Origin: Akebia trifoliata
Taxonomy: Eukaryota > Streptophyta > Magnoliopsida > Ranunculales > Lardizabalaceae
Direction: 5' to 3'
Assembly: GCA_017979445.1 (NCBI GenBank)
Contig: CM030713.1
Span: 26,395,163-26,459,162 of the forward strand
DNA: 64,000 bases
Shown piece after piece: positions 46,465-58,625 of the stretch. Numbering within the stretch: the first letter of the stretch is position 1; each line of letters begins with the position of its first letter. The notes beneath the pieces are model-generated. The model worked only from the letters and a program-made list of their open reading frames with translations, ran no database searches and was not told the DNA's origin. The position numbers and the translations under genes were made by a program.

Positions 46465-47575
46465 GTGTTTCCTACAATCCGTCGTTAATTGTAGATAAAC
46501 AACGGCGTTTAATCTTAAACCATCAATAATCCTTTTGTCAATATTTTTTAAAACTTTATTAATTATTAAACGACGGGTTGTAAATGCTGGTAATACAATA
46601 GAAATAATAGCATTTTGGAACATCGTCGTTAATTGTCTTAATTAATTTTAAAATACATAAAAGAGAGTTAGTGGTGGTTTCCTTGTGCCGCTAATACACA
46701 TGAAACAACAACATTGTATCTTAAACCGTCAGTGATCCTGTCGTTAATAATTTTTAAATTTATTAATTGTTAAAATGCAACTAATAGCGATTTCAAAATG
46801 CTGGTAATACGATACAAATAACGACGTTTTTTAAACACCGTCGTTAATTTCTTAGATTAATTCTTAAATACATAAAAAGATATTGAACGACAGTTTGATT
46901 GTGTCGATAATACCTATGAAACAACGGTAGTTGAATAAATGCTAGTAATATACCAAAAATTTAATTTTTAATTTTTAAATTTATTAAGTATTAAAATGCA
47001 ACTAATAGCAAGTTCTAAATGTTGGTAATAGCAAAAAAATGATGGCGTTTTATAAACTAAGTCATTAATTATCTCGATTAATTTTTAAATAAAAAAGATA
47101 CTTAACTACGGTTATATTGGGCCGATAATACCTATGAAACAACTGTGTTTCATACATAACCGTCGTTAATTACTTTGATTAATTTTTAAATAAAACTATA
47201 TTTAACGACGGTTATATTGTGTCGATAATACCTATGAAACAACGGTGTTTCCTACATAACAGTCGTTAATTATTTCAATTAATTTTTAAATGAAATATAT
47301 TTAATGGCGGTTATATGGTGCCGATAATATCTATGAAACAACGGTGTTTCGTACATAACGGTCATTAATTACGTAGATAAATTTTTAAATAAAAATATAT
47401 TTAATGACGGTGATATTGTGTCTATAATAACTATGAAACAACAATGTTTCCAACATAACCATCATTAATTACGTCGATTAAGTGTTAAATAAAAATATAT
47501 TTAACGGGAATTTTATTGTGCCGATAATACCTATAAAACAATAGCGTTTCCTACATAATCGTCGGTAATTCATTC
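46465..47575. repeat. Satellite-like array of hairpin monomers
   Basis: Landmarks near 47144, 47245, 47344, 47444 and 47545 give a period of 99-101 bp for the right half. Each monomer carries aacgacggttat and, further on, ataaccgtcgtt, i.e. an inverted pair. The left half (46465-47000) repeats in longer units of about 215 bp marked by aaatgctggtaatac. No sister in unit 1. Confidence 0.75.
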
Positions 47576-50500
47576 CGTCATTTTTTAAATTAACTAAATT
47601 TATAACTAATTTCCCTCTTATTTTCTTCCTTCTCTCTCATGTACTCTATCGTTTCCAAGCCTCTCTTCCTCTCTCACGTACTCTGTTTGGTTAAGTGGTA
47701 AGATTCACCCCTCCATCTCCCCCTCTCTATGATTCTAAACCTCTTTGGAGATTCAGGTGGAGCAAAATTGGCGGTAAATAATTTTTTTCATCTTAGTTTA
47801 CTTACTGTAATTAACAACCATTTTTGTCTTTGTTTTCCAACTATCATTCACGTAATCCCAATGATGCTTGTATTTACCTTTGGTGTAAGATTTTTTTTAT
47901 TTTTCTTCAAATATATTTATAAAATTATTATACCCTTTTGATGTCAGACCTCATCCTCTTTTACCATATTTTTTAACTACTTCAACATAACATTTCACCC
48001 AAATTTTATATATCATTGAATCCCAATATGCCTTTACTGATGATTGACTATACATTATCTTGATAAAAATTACAAAAATTAAAAAAAATATAAATAAAAA
48101 AAAAAAATAGTAAACTTCTATTCACATGACTCAAAAAAAAGTCCTATAAAGGCTATTGGTGAAGTTATAATTTTATCAGAGAGCTGCTAATGACACCCCA
48201 AATTTTACTTATTAAACCTCAATTTAAAATATAAAAAGCAAGTGGATGGTTGGGAATAAGTAAAAGTTGTGGTGCCAATAATTGATATTATTAAAGAAGA
48301 AAAAAAAGAAGAATATTCAATAAAGGTCATTGTTGTTAATTAAAATGGTTTTAATGAAAAAATCATGTTTTTTTCCTTTAGAAGAAAAGAAAATAACAAT
48401 CAATAAATATCATAATGCAAAGGACACTTTAAAAACACAGAAGTAGATGAAAATAACTTGAAAAACATAAATTTAAAGAAAAATTGGTAGAATCAAGCAC
48501 AAATAAGATATACACGCGCTCGCACACACACACGGATTAGATCCAAATCAATGAACACGAAATCATTAAACTTAACTTCTAAAATTCACTAAATTAATAG
48601 AAAAAACTTATAGAACCAGTTCAAATAATACTTTGATTTCTCTGAATATCGCTACATAAGCAAAGATCATATTGAAGATATCTGAAAAACAATCTCAAAA
48701 TATAGAACAATCTCAAATATTAACAAGATTACACCAAAAAAAATTCAAATTTTATCTTATTTTATTTACATATGATATTTATCTAGAAAATTGACAACAC
48801 ATCATCATCATCATTACCATCACCACCACCACCACCACCTAATGAATATATAAATATCAATGGGGGTGAGGCTGAAATGGGAGACAAAGCAGAAAAAAAC
48901 AATAAATATATTCCATATATGTCGATGCCAAAAATAATCACATCTATAAAAATAAATCTAGCCATTAGATTAGTTTAGCCTTTTTTCATGGCATTTTTTA
49001 ATCTTCAAGCGTAAAAAAATTAAGAGATTTTGTAGACTAAGATACAATAAAAGAAGCCAACAGACAATTGGGCAGTCCACAGATCAATGACCTATACCTT
49101 GTTTTGTTACAAAGACAGAAGAGATTATTATTAAGATATCGTGTGGTTCATGGCTATTGCAACTTTACTTTCTACAGTTTTCATGTTATAATTAAAAAAT
49201 AGTGAATAGAATGGGCTCAAGGAATACAACTTACACATAGGAGGCATTCAAAATGTGTCTTTTGATATATAAAATACATAACACGGGTATATGTGTTACT
49301 TGGTTGACAATTAATCCAGCCTATGTACCTTTTCACCAGGTCATTTACCATAAATGTATTATGTTGAGTTGTACTAGGGATCAACTTGAGCCTTCTCAAG
49401 ATATTAACCATTCAACCCAAGTCATTTACCATAAATGTGGCAAATTGACTGCAAATTTTGACAGTTAAGACACTACATGCTATAAACCATAGGACACTTA
49501 TCGAGTATATCTTGGAAATATTAAAATAAAATGAAAGAAATGACTATTACACAAAACATAACTTACCGGAGTTGAAGTTCACACAACACACCAAAGACTG
49601 TCTAGTTACACGTGATGTGGAGTGTGATCTGGAGCTGCCAAGATTTCCAACCACCAAACACGTCTCTCTCTCTCTCTCTCTCTCTCTCTAGGTACTTTTG
49701 AGAATCTGAGCTCACCTTTTGTTATGTTCTTCGAGAGAGTTTTAGCTCTTTAATGGCAAATTTGATCGGAGATTATGTGAGGGTTTGAAAAAGAAAGAGT
49801 TCGAAGAAAAAAGCCTTAAGCTCTTTGATGGCAGATTTGATTGGAGATAACGACAGTGGAAATCATGAACAAACGAGAGACAATGGAGAAAAATCTTCAA
49901 CAACACCAAGAGGATGCCAAAAAGATTTACTGCCGTGTGGTTTTTGCGGAGGTTCGTTCACTTATTAATGGTCGAGAGAATCGACTAAAATTTCTGGATG
50001 AGTCGACTGCCAAAAAGAGTTTTAACTTTAACCAAATAATCAAGTTTGGAAACTAGGAACATGTTCAACACTTTGAGGCCTTCACGCGGCTTTTCCAAAC
50101 ACTGTATCAGAAGAATTGAGCTTGATAGGCCTCTCCTCTTTTTGGATAAACTAAAACCCCATCCTCCTCTATCATGAACCAATCCTTTCAAAAGAAAATA
50201 AAAATGGAAGAAAACCTTTGCTTATGGGCCTGGCTTTGTCACCAATCAAGGACAAATTGTTGTATCATTATAGGACTCTGGTTCAGTTTTGTAGGACCAA
50301 TTTGAATTGGTAAAAAAATGAGTGCACTTTTTTTTTTTTTTTTTTTTACCACCATTTATTTTTATAGAAAAATAACATTATCCGCTATTAACTAACCAAT
50401 ATTTTTAAATGCCAACATTTTTTTCCCATGAGCACATATTAAATGTTATGTTCATGCCTTGCACTCTGTTGACTTATTATATAATAGAATACGGATTGCA

Positions 50501-50856
50501 CACCTCATGCGACCCCACGATTCTCAATTTTACTTAAAGGAAGTTAGATTTAGAGAATACACAATCCTGTGTTTCACAAAAATAATAAAAAGATCTCATC
50601 ATTGCCCGGCATAGGCAATCTTATGTAACCGTGAAATTCTATGTCGTGTTCTTATCATTGTTTCTCACGCTAATTTTCTGCATTAAATAACACCAATGCT
50701 AGAAAAGAAAAATAGTGAAATTTTATTAGTGTCTTGCTCAAATCAACAAAGTAATTACCAAAATATAAAAAAACAATCAACAAATAAATTGAAATGCAAC
50801 CAATACAATAATGCCTCGACAATATCGTCCCCAAGGCATATCACATAATTTGTTAA

Positions 50857-52623
50857 TCAAAGGCCAGAAGTAAAGGGCACACTAGTGGAAGGCAACCATG
50901 ACCCGCCGGATATGAAGTTTCCTACGCTGAATTGTGATGCTTCAGATGAAGATGTTATAACACGATAACCACGCCATTTAACTCGCCTTGCAGTCGAAGA
51001 AGCTGGACCCATATTCTTGTACTCTCCATAGTATAATGTATCAAGAGCGAAATTTCCATCCCATTCCATCCAACCTACAGGATCAACCAATGTATCGAGA
51101 TACGTCTGAAGGTAGACAGTTCGAGAATATTGCTTCCATGGTCTTCCCAAGTATGTCCTGAATGAGCTAAGCACAGGCCTTAAGTCAGCTCCAGCCATGA
51201 CTCTTGAATTATGGATTGAAATTCCCGTGTTCTGGTTAGGGTCGGTTCGGCCTTGTGCCGTTACCACATTTGATTGCCCATCCATTGGCCTCCTTGCATA
51301 GATCATACAATTTTGAAGAACTACAGCAGCATTTCCGAAGATGAAGTCTACCGTGCCATAGATGTAGCACTCTCTATAGAATTGTCTTTGGGAATGAACA
51401 TAAAGAGTGTCTTGATATCCTTCGAAACCACAACGATAGAAGACGGACAAATCAGAGCCAGATCGGAGCGCGACTGCTTGATGATTTTGTGGGCCTGCTG
51501 TATTACGGAATGTGATTCCACGTGCAATAAATCCTTCGCCTGTCACAGCTGAATCATAAAAAAAATTCAATATTGATTAGTTATATATAATAAAACTAGT
51601 GAACAATGTAGACCAAAATGTTTTAACTCATTAACAATAATATTTCTGAATTCTACATTTTAATGGCAAATGTGTTTCGATCATTGTTAATTTTTTAGCC
51701 AAATATTAATCATCTAAATGTTAGGGGAATTAAAGTTCAATTTCAATTCTCTTACCAACAGTTGCAGAGTTGAAGGTGGTGGAACCTCCTCCAACGCTAC
51801 GGCTCCCAGTGATAATTGTGCTTCGCAAACCATCACCCACAAGCATGATATTCTTCATGTTGTTCCCAATCAAAATGTTCTCCCTATAAACCCCTGCTTT
51901 GACACAAATCACAAACCTACTACTGCCTTTCCTTTGCTTCGATGCGGCATCAAGAGCTTGATTAATGGTACGGTAGTTCCCCGACCCATCTTGTGCCACC
52001 ACAAGGTTAGCTTGCGAAGCTGGTGATGATGCTTGCAAGAGCTTTCGATCACCAGCCGATACCCAACTTGGGTACCCATCTTTGTGATTTTGTTGCTCGG
52101 CTGGAACCTTATTAATAGCCAATGTGTTGCAAATCAATTTCGAAACATTGTTCGACATTTGAGGCCATATGAAGTTCAAGACACCAAGCTCGGCAAAGCC
52201 TGCCCTACATGTCTCGAGGTTGGTGAGAGCTGTGCTTAACCACGTTTGAGCATCAACATCAGTGCACTTAGTACTTGGATCAACGGTGTGGTTGAGTTGG
52301 ATTATAGTGTTCTTATAGAGCTCTAAACAATCCGCCAACGCAGCCTTCTCCCGCTCGTTACGACATTTAGGCTCTAACCACTTATTGTGACTTTGGGCAT
52401 GTAAGGCTCGCTCCATAGCTACTTGTACCGCCATTTTACGAAATTCAGACTTGTTTTTCGGCATGGAAGATGGAGAATGTCTCATGAAATCTTTGCAAGC
52501 ATGGGGGTATGGAGTCTTGCTGCACCACCAGTTAACGTCCTTGTGGACATTAGCCGATAATGCTGGTAACAGAAATGAAGTAAAGAATAGTAGGGTTACG
52601 ACAATATTCGCCATTGGATCCAT
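50857..52623 (-). CDS. Pectinesterase with PMEI pro-region, PME B2 (two exons)
   Basis: Sister of B1. Exon 1 is 52623-51756, intron 51549-51755 (207 bp), exon 2 is 51548-50857; 519 aa. Signal peptide, PMEI-like pro-region ([22 protein letters not shown]), RKLL at 193-196 and all catalytic motifs (GVYRE, QAVAL, QDTL, DFIFG, LGRPW) present. The GDG motif is intact (G265), unlike B1. ATG 52623 lies about 60 bp from TATATAA at 52683-52689. Convergent with A2. Confidence 0.95.
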
Positions 52624-52682
52624 TCAGAATAGGAGGATTGAGGATGAATGTTGATTGATTTTGTATAAATGGGAGGTTCAAT

Positions 52683-52689
52683 TTATATA
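52683..52689 (-). promoter_or_regulatory. TATA box of PME B2
   Basis: TATATAA on the minus strand about 60 bp before ATG 52623, conserved with B1. Confidence 0.7.
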
Positions 52690-53332
52690 GGAGACATGAG
52701 AGGGGATCATAAGGTGGTAGTTAAGACAAGAACATGGGGGGAAGGGTGATATAATATTATATAAATATAACAAATATTTGTTTTATGCTTGTTGTTGTGT
52801 AAATTATCATAAAAACCAGTAACGTGGGCTGTTAAGTTTGATTTTAGAATTAGAACAGATAATGCTTCCTTTGAAGTTCGAGGTTTGACTTTGATCTTTC
52901 ACGCGGCGGTGCTTAACGCGTTGGTTCTTTCAAATGATGAGAAGGACACAACTCACATGCATGCTAGCTAGTCCTAGAGGAGGAAAGACAATCGTGATCA
53001 AATTGATTAATGCTAACCGTTTGATTAACTTTACTTATTTGACTTGTAGGATTAAAGATAAACAAAGATGAATGGACTTTTTCTAGGGTTGAGGTTGTCA
53101 ATCAACACGACCGTTAAGGATTTGAGGAAAAACAGAGATTTCCTAGAGATCAGTTCTGATCTTCTAGGGATTAACACAATTTTCCTAGGGATACATTTTA
53201 TCCGAATCCCTAAGAAAATAGGGCCTCTTGATTAGGTAAGGGTGAGTATATCCTTCACATGGGAACTTATCCTCTGATGGTTGAAGAATTTAAGAGAGGA
53301 ATTACCCGGCAGACCCAACTGTTGCACTTTTA

Positions 53333-55075
53333 TTACAAAAACTCTCTTGAAGTTCAGACAACTCTAAGGGAACCTTACTTTATCAAGTTTGTTATGGAGC
53401 AAACCTTAGAGTGGAGATCCAGATCATAAAAGTCAAATTTATTATAATAATTTGTTACTTCACATACCTTGGAGTGGATTCTAACGGCATCAATTCATGT
53501 CATCGAAAGAATATGATGTGATGTTACTTGGTCATACAAAACAAAATTCTTAAGAACTTTGAAAAAAATTGAAAAAATATATTTGTTTTTACCATCATCC
53601 TTTAATTTTAAATTTGGGAGTTTGGTAACTATTCACTTTCAACACTTACAATCAAGTTCAAAAGTTTTTTTTTTTTTTTTTTCAAATCTGAACTTTTCTA
53701 TGAAACCTAGAAAGTTGTATCGTTGGATTGCTAATTTGATTATCCATGTGAATCCAATGACCCTTCGTAAGGTTTGAAATCCTACTAAGTTAGACACTGG
53801 ATCCAACACTGAGTTGACCTGACAATGCAGAGGAAATAAAACTATGGTTATCTCTGCATTACCAGGTCAACTCAGTGGCAGGCAGGTAGCAGCACTTCTA
53901 GTTTAAAATCTTCCAATAGAGATTAAAGATCTATGATTGGAACATGTGTTTCGAAGTGTTTGATGGTGTTGTCAAGGCTAGCTAATCCAAGTAATAGAAC
54001 TCGTTTGGTGATGATTTTGCTTTCATACCATGTGGTTTTCAAGGTACAAAAAAAAAAAAGCAATGTTTTAAAAAATCGGACCGAGAATGAAACTGAAATT
54101 TTACTCAACTAGTCGAACCTCAAAGTTCAATTTGGTTGGACCCATTTCTATTAATTTAACTATATATAAGATCTCAAAAAAAGCTATAAAAAAAATAAAT
54201 AAATAAATCCTTTGACGATTTTTATTTAGTTAAGATTTAAGAAGCTTTTTTTACTTATTTAAACATCTAAATAAACAAAAATAAATAATTTGAAAATTTT
54301 ACGGATTATTTAAATTAATAAAATATGGAAATTTAATTTTACTAGGATTCTATATTTATTTAATATAAAAAAATTAATACATATTTAAAATAATTAATTT
54401 CCATATTTTATATGATTTAGCTGATTTTAAGCCACAGTTGAATTGTTTGACATTATTTATTTAAGATTTAAGAAGTTATTTTTAGGGAGATTTACCGCGC
54501 AGATCTTTTGCTTGCAATTTTATTACAAAAGCTCTCTTACTTCATCAAGTTGGTTACTTGGACAAACCTTTCCTTATGAATAAGCCTATGACTAACTTAC
54601 ATAAAATCTTACTTAGGGATATTAGACCCACATGGATTATAGAATTAACAATCTAATACCACATGCTTCTAGATTTCATGAAAAACTTAGATTCAAAAAA
54701 AAAAAAAAAAAAAAAAAATTCTTTTGAGTTTGATCATAGGTTTTGAAAATGGATGGCTACCGAAATCCTAAATTTAAAATTAAAATTCAACGGTGAAAAT
54801 TAATTTTTTTTAAAATTTATTTTTTCAAAGTTCTTAGAGGTTTTTCTTTATAACCTTGTGTCATCAAATCATGTTTCAAAGGTCATATGTTGATGCGATT
54901 AGAATCCACTCCAAGGTATTTTAAGTAACAAATTAACTGCATAAATTTGAAGTTTATGACATGGATCTCACTACAGGGTTTACTTGGTAACGAACTTTGA
55001 TAAAGTGAAGGTCAGTGGGTAACAAACTTCATAAAGCAAGGTTCCCTTGGAGTTGTCAAAACTCCAAGAGAGTTT
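53333..55075. repeat. Inverted repeat, arms of about 170 bp
   Basis: 53333-53500 (aaaactctcttgaagttcag ... ataccttggagtggattcta) is found as its complement at 54885-55075 with indels. A partial direct copy of the first part lies near 54485-54580. Confidence 0.65.
53807..53877. other. 71-bp stem-loop
   Basis: Arms cactgagttgacctg...aatgcagag and ctctgcatt...caggtcaactcagtg pair over 26 positions with two mismatches around a 19-base loop. Confidence 0.7.
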
Positions 55076-55224
55076 TCGTCTTATTTTTATTTATTTAAAG
55101 ATTCCTAAAAAATAAAAATAATTTAGTAAATTTAGAGATCGGTAAGTTGGAATTACAAGATCCCCTTCCCTTTTTTTTTTTTCATTAAATTTAGATATTT
55201 TGTTTATCAATAAAATCTGGAAAT

Positions 55225-57190
55225 TTAGTTTTAGCATGTTTCTTTATTTATATGATAATAGAAAATTCAATTGAAATCTCAGATAATTATTTTTCAGATT
55301 TTCTAAGATTAAGTGATTTTTAGTAATAGTTGTAGGTTTCTAACTTTCTATATTTATTTGATAATAAAAAATTCAATACAAATCTAAAATAATTAATTAC
55401 CAAATTTTCTAAGATATAATTGATTTTTAGCGAAAGAATCTTCAAACTTAAAGTTCAATCCCGTTGAAAACTTTAAAAAAAAAAAAAAAAAGGAGCGATG
55501 GTTCTTGAGTTAATTAACGATTTTTAGAGAATCGAACCAATAATTATTAAAATCTCAATTGGAAAAGAGTGCCTACGTCCACACAAGTATAATCTCCAAA
55601 AGCTTATGACGAGAGATTACACGATTGTCCACTATTTATAAGAGATTACACATGGTTTGGCTTCCTTAGTTTTGCATATAGTCATGCTACACTGACATCT
55701 TCCAACACTTTCTGCATCACTTTTGTGCAGAGAACCATCGAATTTCTTTGAATATATAATTCTCGTATCTCGAGGAAAGCACATTTATGATTCTTGGCAC
55801 ATCACTATGTCAGTGTAGTGTGGGGTAGTGTCGTAGGAAGTCAATATCTTCTAAACGTTCTGTCATGTGAAAGTCTGGTATTCCTAATTTGGGCTTGGGC
55901 CTCAAGAGGCTAATTTAGAAGGACAGAGGGCATTTTCCATAGCATAGAGGCTAATTCGAGAGTTTAATTGTTCTTTTGATATCGTTGTGAGGTTTCTGGT
56001 GATTGAGAGAGTTGCATATATTCGAGAAATTATAATTAATCTTTATTGATAATTGCTTAAATAATGACCTTGTTCATTTTGTCTTTTATTGAAAAAGACA
56101 AAAGTATGTTGATCTTTTACATAATAAATGTTTGTTTACATGTTAAATATTGTCTTTTACATAATAAATGTTAAAGGCATTTAATTTTTGGATTTAAACA
56201 TTTTGTTTATGATAAATGATTTGATAATCAATATCAACAACACTTCTATAAATATGTCTATAAGATTTTTTTATTTTTACGACATTGTCATTACATAAAA
56301 ACGAATATATTCTTATCATTTTCATTAAAAGACAAAATCGACAAGGGTATTATTAAAAAGTAAATGTGGTAGAGAATGTTAACATCCCCATGCGGTTTTG
56401 GATGGCATTCTCCTTATTTATATGTAAATATATTTCAAGAAATATTATAAATGTAGTTAAACGATTTGTCTCGGCCAAAAACGAAATGACTCGTCTAAAA
56501 TAATTTTGTCTCATCAAACCTAATCACATTAAAAAATTATGTTATAAGACAATATCATCATTCCACATATTCAATTTGGAATAATATGCACTAGTCAAAT
56601 AAAATAAAATAAAGTTAGTTTTAGTATGTTTCTATATTTATATGATAATAAAATTAGAGAGTTACCATTGCCACACCAACTTTTACTAATGCCACACCAA
56701 TTCCTATATAAATCATCCAAAATTTGCACACATTTGGTGTGGCGTTAGTAAAAATTGGTGTGGCAATAGCAACTCTCTAAAAATATAATAGAAATCTAAG
56801 ATAATTAATTTTCTTGACTTTTTAAGGTTAAGAGATTTTTAGTAATAGTTGTTAGAGTTTTAGTTTAAGTAGGGTTCTATCTTTCCATATTTATCTGATA
56901 ATAAACTACATTTATACGATAATAAAAAATTTAATACAAATTTAAAATAATTATTTACCAAGCTATAACTGACTTTTAGCAAGAAAACCTAATAATGAAT
57001 CTTCAAACTTTAATCTCATTGAAAACTTTAAAATTTTTCAAAATTTTAAAATCAATCATTTACTAAGGATGGTTTTCACGGTTGAATCATCTATTTTTTT
57101 TATATAAAAAAACGATGGTTCTTGATTTAACAAAGGATTCTTAGAAAACTGAACTGATAACTTTAAAAATGTTGGTCGGACCATTGATCT
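55225..57190. repeat. Direct duplication, offset about 1400 bp
   Basis: tgtttctttatttatatgat at 55238 matches tgtttctatatttatatgat at 56628. The following landmarks gattttta gtaatagttg, aatctaaaataattaa and gcgatggttcttga/acgatggttcttga keep the same order. Confidence 0.65.
56658..56778. mobile_element. Small MITE with TA target duplication
   Basis: Left arm gagagttaccattgccacac and right arm gtgtggcaatagcaactctc are inverted copies, with inner taatgccacacc/ggtgtggcgtta also mirrored. ta flanks both sides. The duplicate at 55260 lacks it, giving an empty site. Related to 24870-24987 and a trace near 48185. Confidence 0.75.
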
Positions 57191-58246
57191 GGTCTAAGTC
57201 TTAAAACACTATAGAAAACACATAAAGAAGAGAAGGGATTCAATGAAGCGTATTCCTAAAAAAAACCACCAGATAAAAATTTAATTCGCACAGCTAAAGA
57301 GATCAATAAACTCATATTGTACCTCGGTACAACGCATGGCTCGGTGTGGAATGTCTAGCATACTAAGACAGAATTTAAAGTGATATGCGCTCTCTAGACA
57401 CCAAATCTAAGGTATTAAATGCGATATCTTCAAATATTTATCAAAACAAAGAATGGAGTTGACATTTTCGTACTCACTCACTCTCAAATAGTAAAATCTC
57501 AGCATTTAATATGCTTATACGATTCTAATCAAATTCAAGTGCGGTATTAATCAGACATGTGCACAACCCCCAATAAAAATCACTAACCATCATCCAATTC
57601 ATGTTCTATGTGGCATCATACTTCGACCAGCTGTGTGATGACACTTGTCCCTAAGTTTAAGTTCAGAATTGATATTCTTTTAGAAAAAAGACACTCACAT
57701 CCCTTCTTTTACTTTATGCAATTTTACTGTTCACCATCTTCCCCAATTTTTCAATCTTTTTTTTATATATTATTTTAAGCTTTAGAGAACTTTGATAGAC
57801 ACCACACCAAGGCCTGATCCTTTTCTCTCTCTCTTTCCATCATCCGTTTTAGAATACAGAGTTGTATAGACTTCAAGAGTCATCATCAGCGATAACCATT
57901 GGATCAAATTTTTCATTAGGGATCAGTTTACATCTTGAGGAACGGAAACCCAAAAAACTGTCAACAATCATGATCATTCAAATGCATAGACAATCGTGCA
58001 GTGAAAATTATCAAATCAAGATTAAGGTATGGTAAACTCTGTAAATAGGAAGGAAATGATTAGTAAGGGACTTTTGGAATTACTTTCTAACTTAAGCATT
58101 GGAGTTTCATATCAAATTAATATTCGACTACGTATTAGAGTCAGCGAACGATTCCTCGAACAAAGTTTTTGTTCTGTTGGTGATTCCAAGGTGTAATTCA
58201 CTGGTGAAAATATCACTTCACAATGATCATGAATTATATATATAAA

Positions 58247-58625
58247 GGGTCGGGTCCTGCAACACACATTGCGACACACATATAGACAACGTGTTTGTCT
58301 TATATGGGCAAAAATGTTTGGAATGGGCTGATTTTTTGTGAGGATGATCTCTGTGATGAGGGGATCATCCTGGCAAAAAATCATCCCATTCCAAAACTTG
58401 TAACCCCATCAAAATTGATTTACAAAAATTGGACGGTCTATAATTTTTCAACAAAAATTGGACGGTCTAGAAGTTTCATAATGAGCTGATTTTTGGCAAG
58501 GATGATCTCCTCACCACAGAGATCATCCTCACGAAAAATCAGCCCATTCCAAACATTTTTGCCCATATAAGACAAAACACGTTGTCTATATGTGTGTTGA
58601 AATGGTTGTCGTTTGAACCTGACCC
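58247..58625. mobile_element. TA-microsatellite inverted-repeat MITE, copy 5
   Basis: 379 bp. Terminal gggtcgggtc and complement gggtcaggttc; private arm cacacatatagacaacgtgt matched at both ends; same core palindromes. Has a short internal duplication of aaaaattggacggtcta (near 58424 and 58453). Flanks are short TA tracts. Confidence 0.85.

Larger units (their letters stand above)
39689..50856. other. Spacer between convergent PME A2 and B2, non-coding
   Basis: Aligns piecewise to 14144-22194. Extra DNA relative to unit 1 includes a 79-bp tandem duplication (41769), a LINE fragment (42590), a solo LTR (43254), the MITE chain (44354-45270) and about 4 kb between 45410 and 50140 containing the hairpin satellite. 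47580-50140 outside listed repeats shows simple repeats, (CA)n/(TC)n tracts and a MITE-like trace near 48185-48295, but no gene. Confidence 0.7.
32259..53265. repeat. Segmental duplication unit 2 (PME A2 + spacer + PME B2)
   Basis: Diverged copy of 8492-24450. A1/A2 and B1/B2 are nearly identical in coding sequence, and the spacers share the MITEs at 14475/40018 and 17622/41066. Unit 2 is about 5 kb longer through insertions at 32327, 34000-35640, 42590, 43254, 44290-45285 and within 45400-50140. Confidence 0.85.
53266..58246. other. Repeat-derived intergenic DNA, no gene
   Basis: AT-rich with several poly-T/A tracts. Internal structure: an inverted repeat (53333-53500 against 54885-55075), a 71-bp hairpin (53807-53877), and a direct duplication (about 55225-55560 against 56620-57190) with a MITE in the second copy. 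Nothing coding recognised. Confidence 0.6.

Noticed and set aside
46465..47575. Regular repeats that could be mistaken for a CRISPR array
   Set aside because: Plant nuclear context, about 100-bp monomers without unique spacers, and no cas genes.
49841..50056. 71-aa open frame (MEITTVEIMNK...)
   Set aside because: No recognisable domain, no counterpart in unit 1, and no promoter or splice signals I could support.
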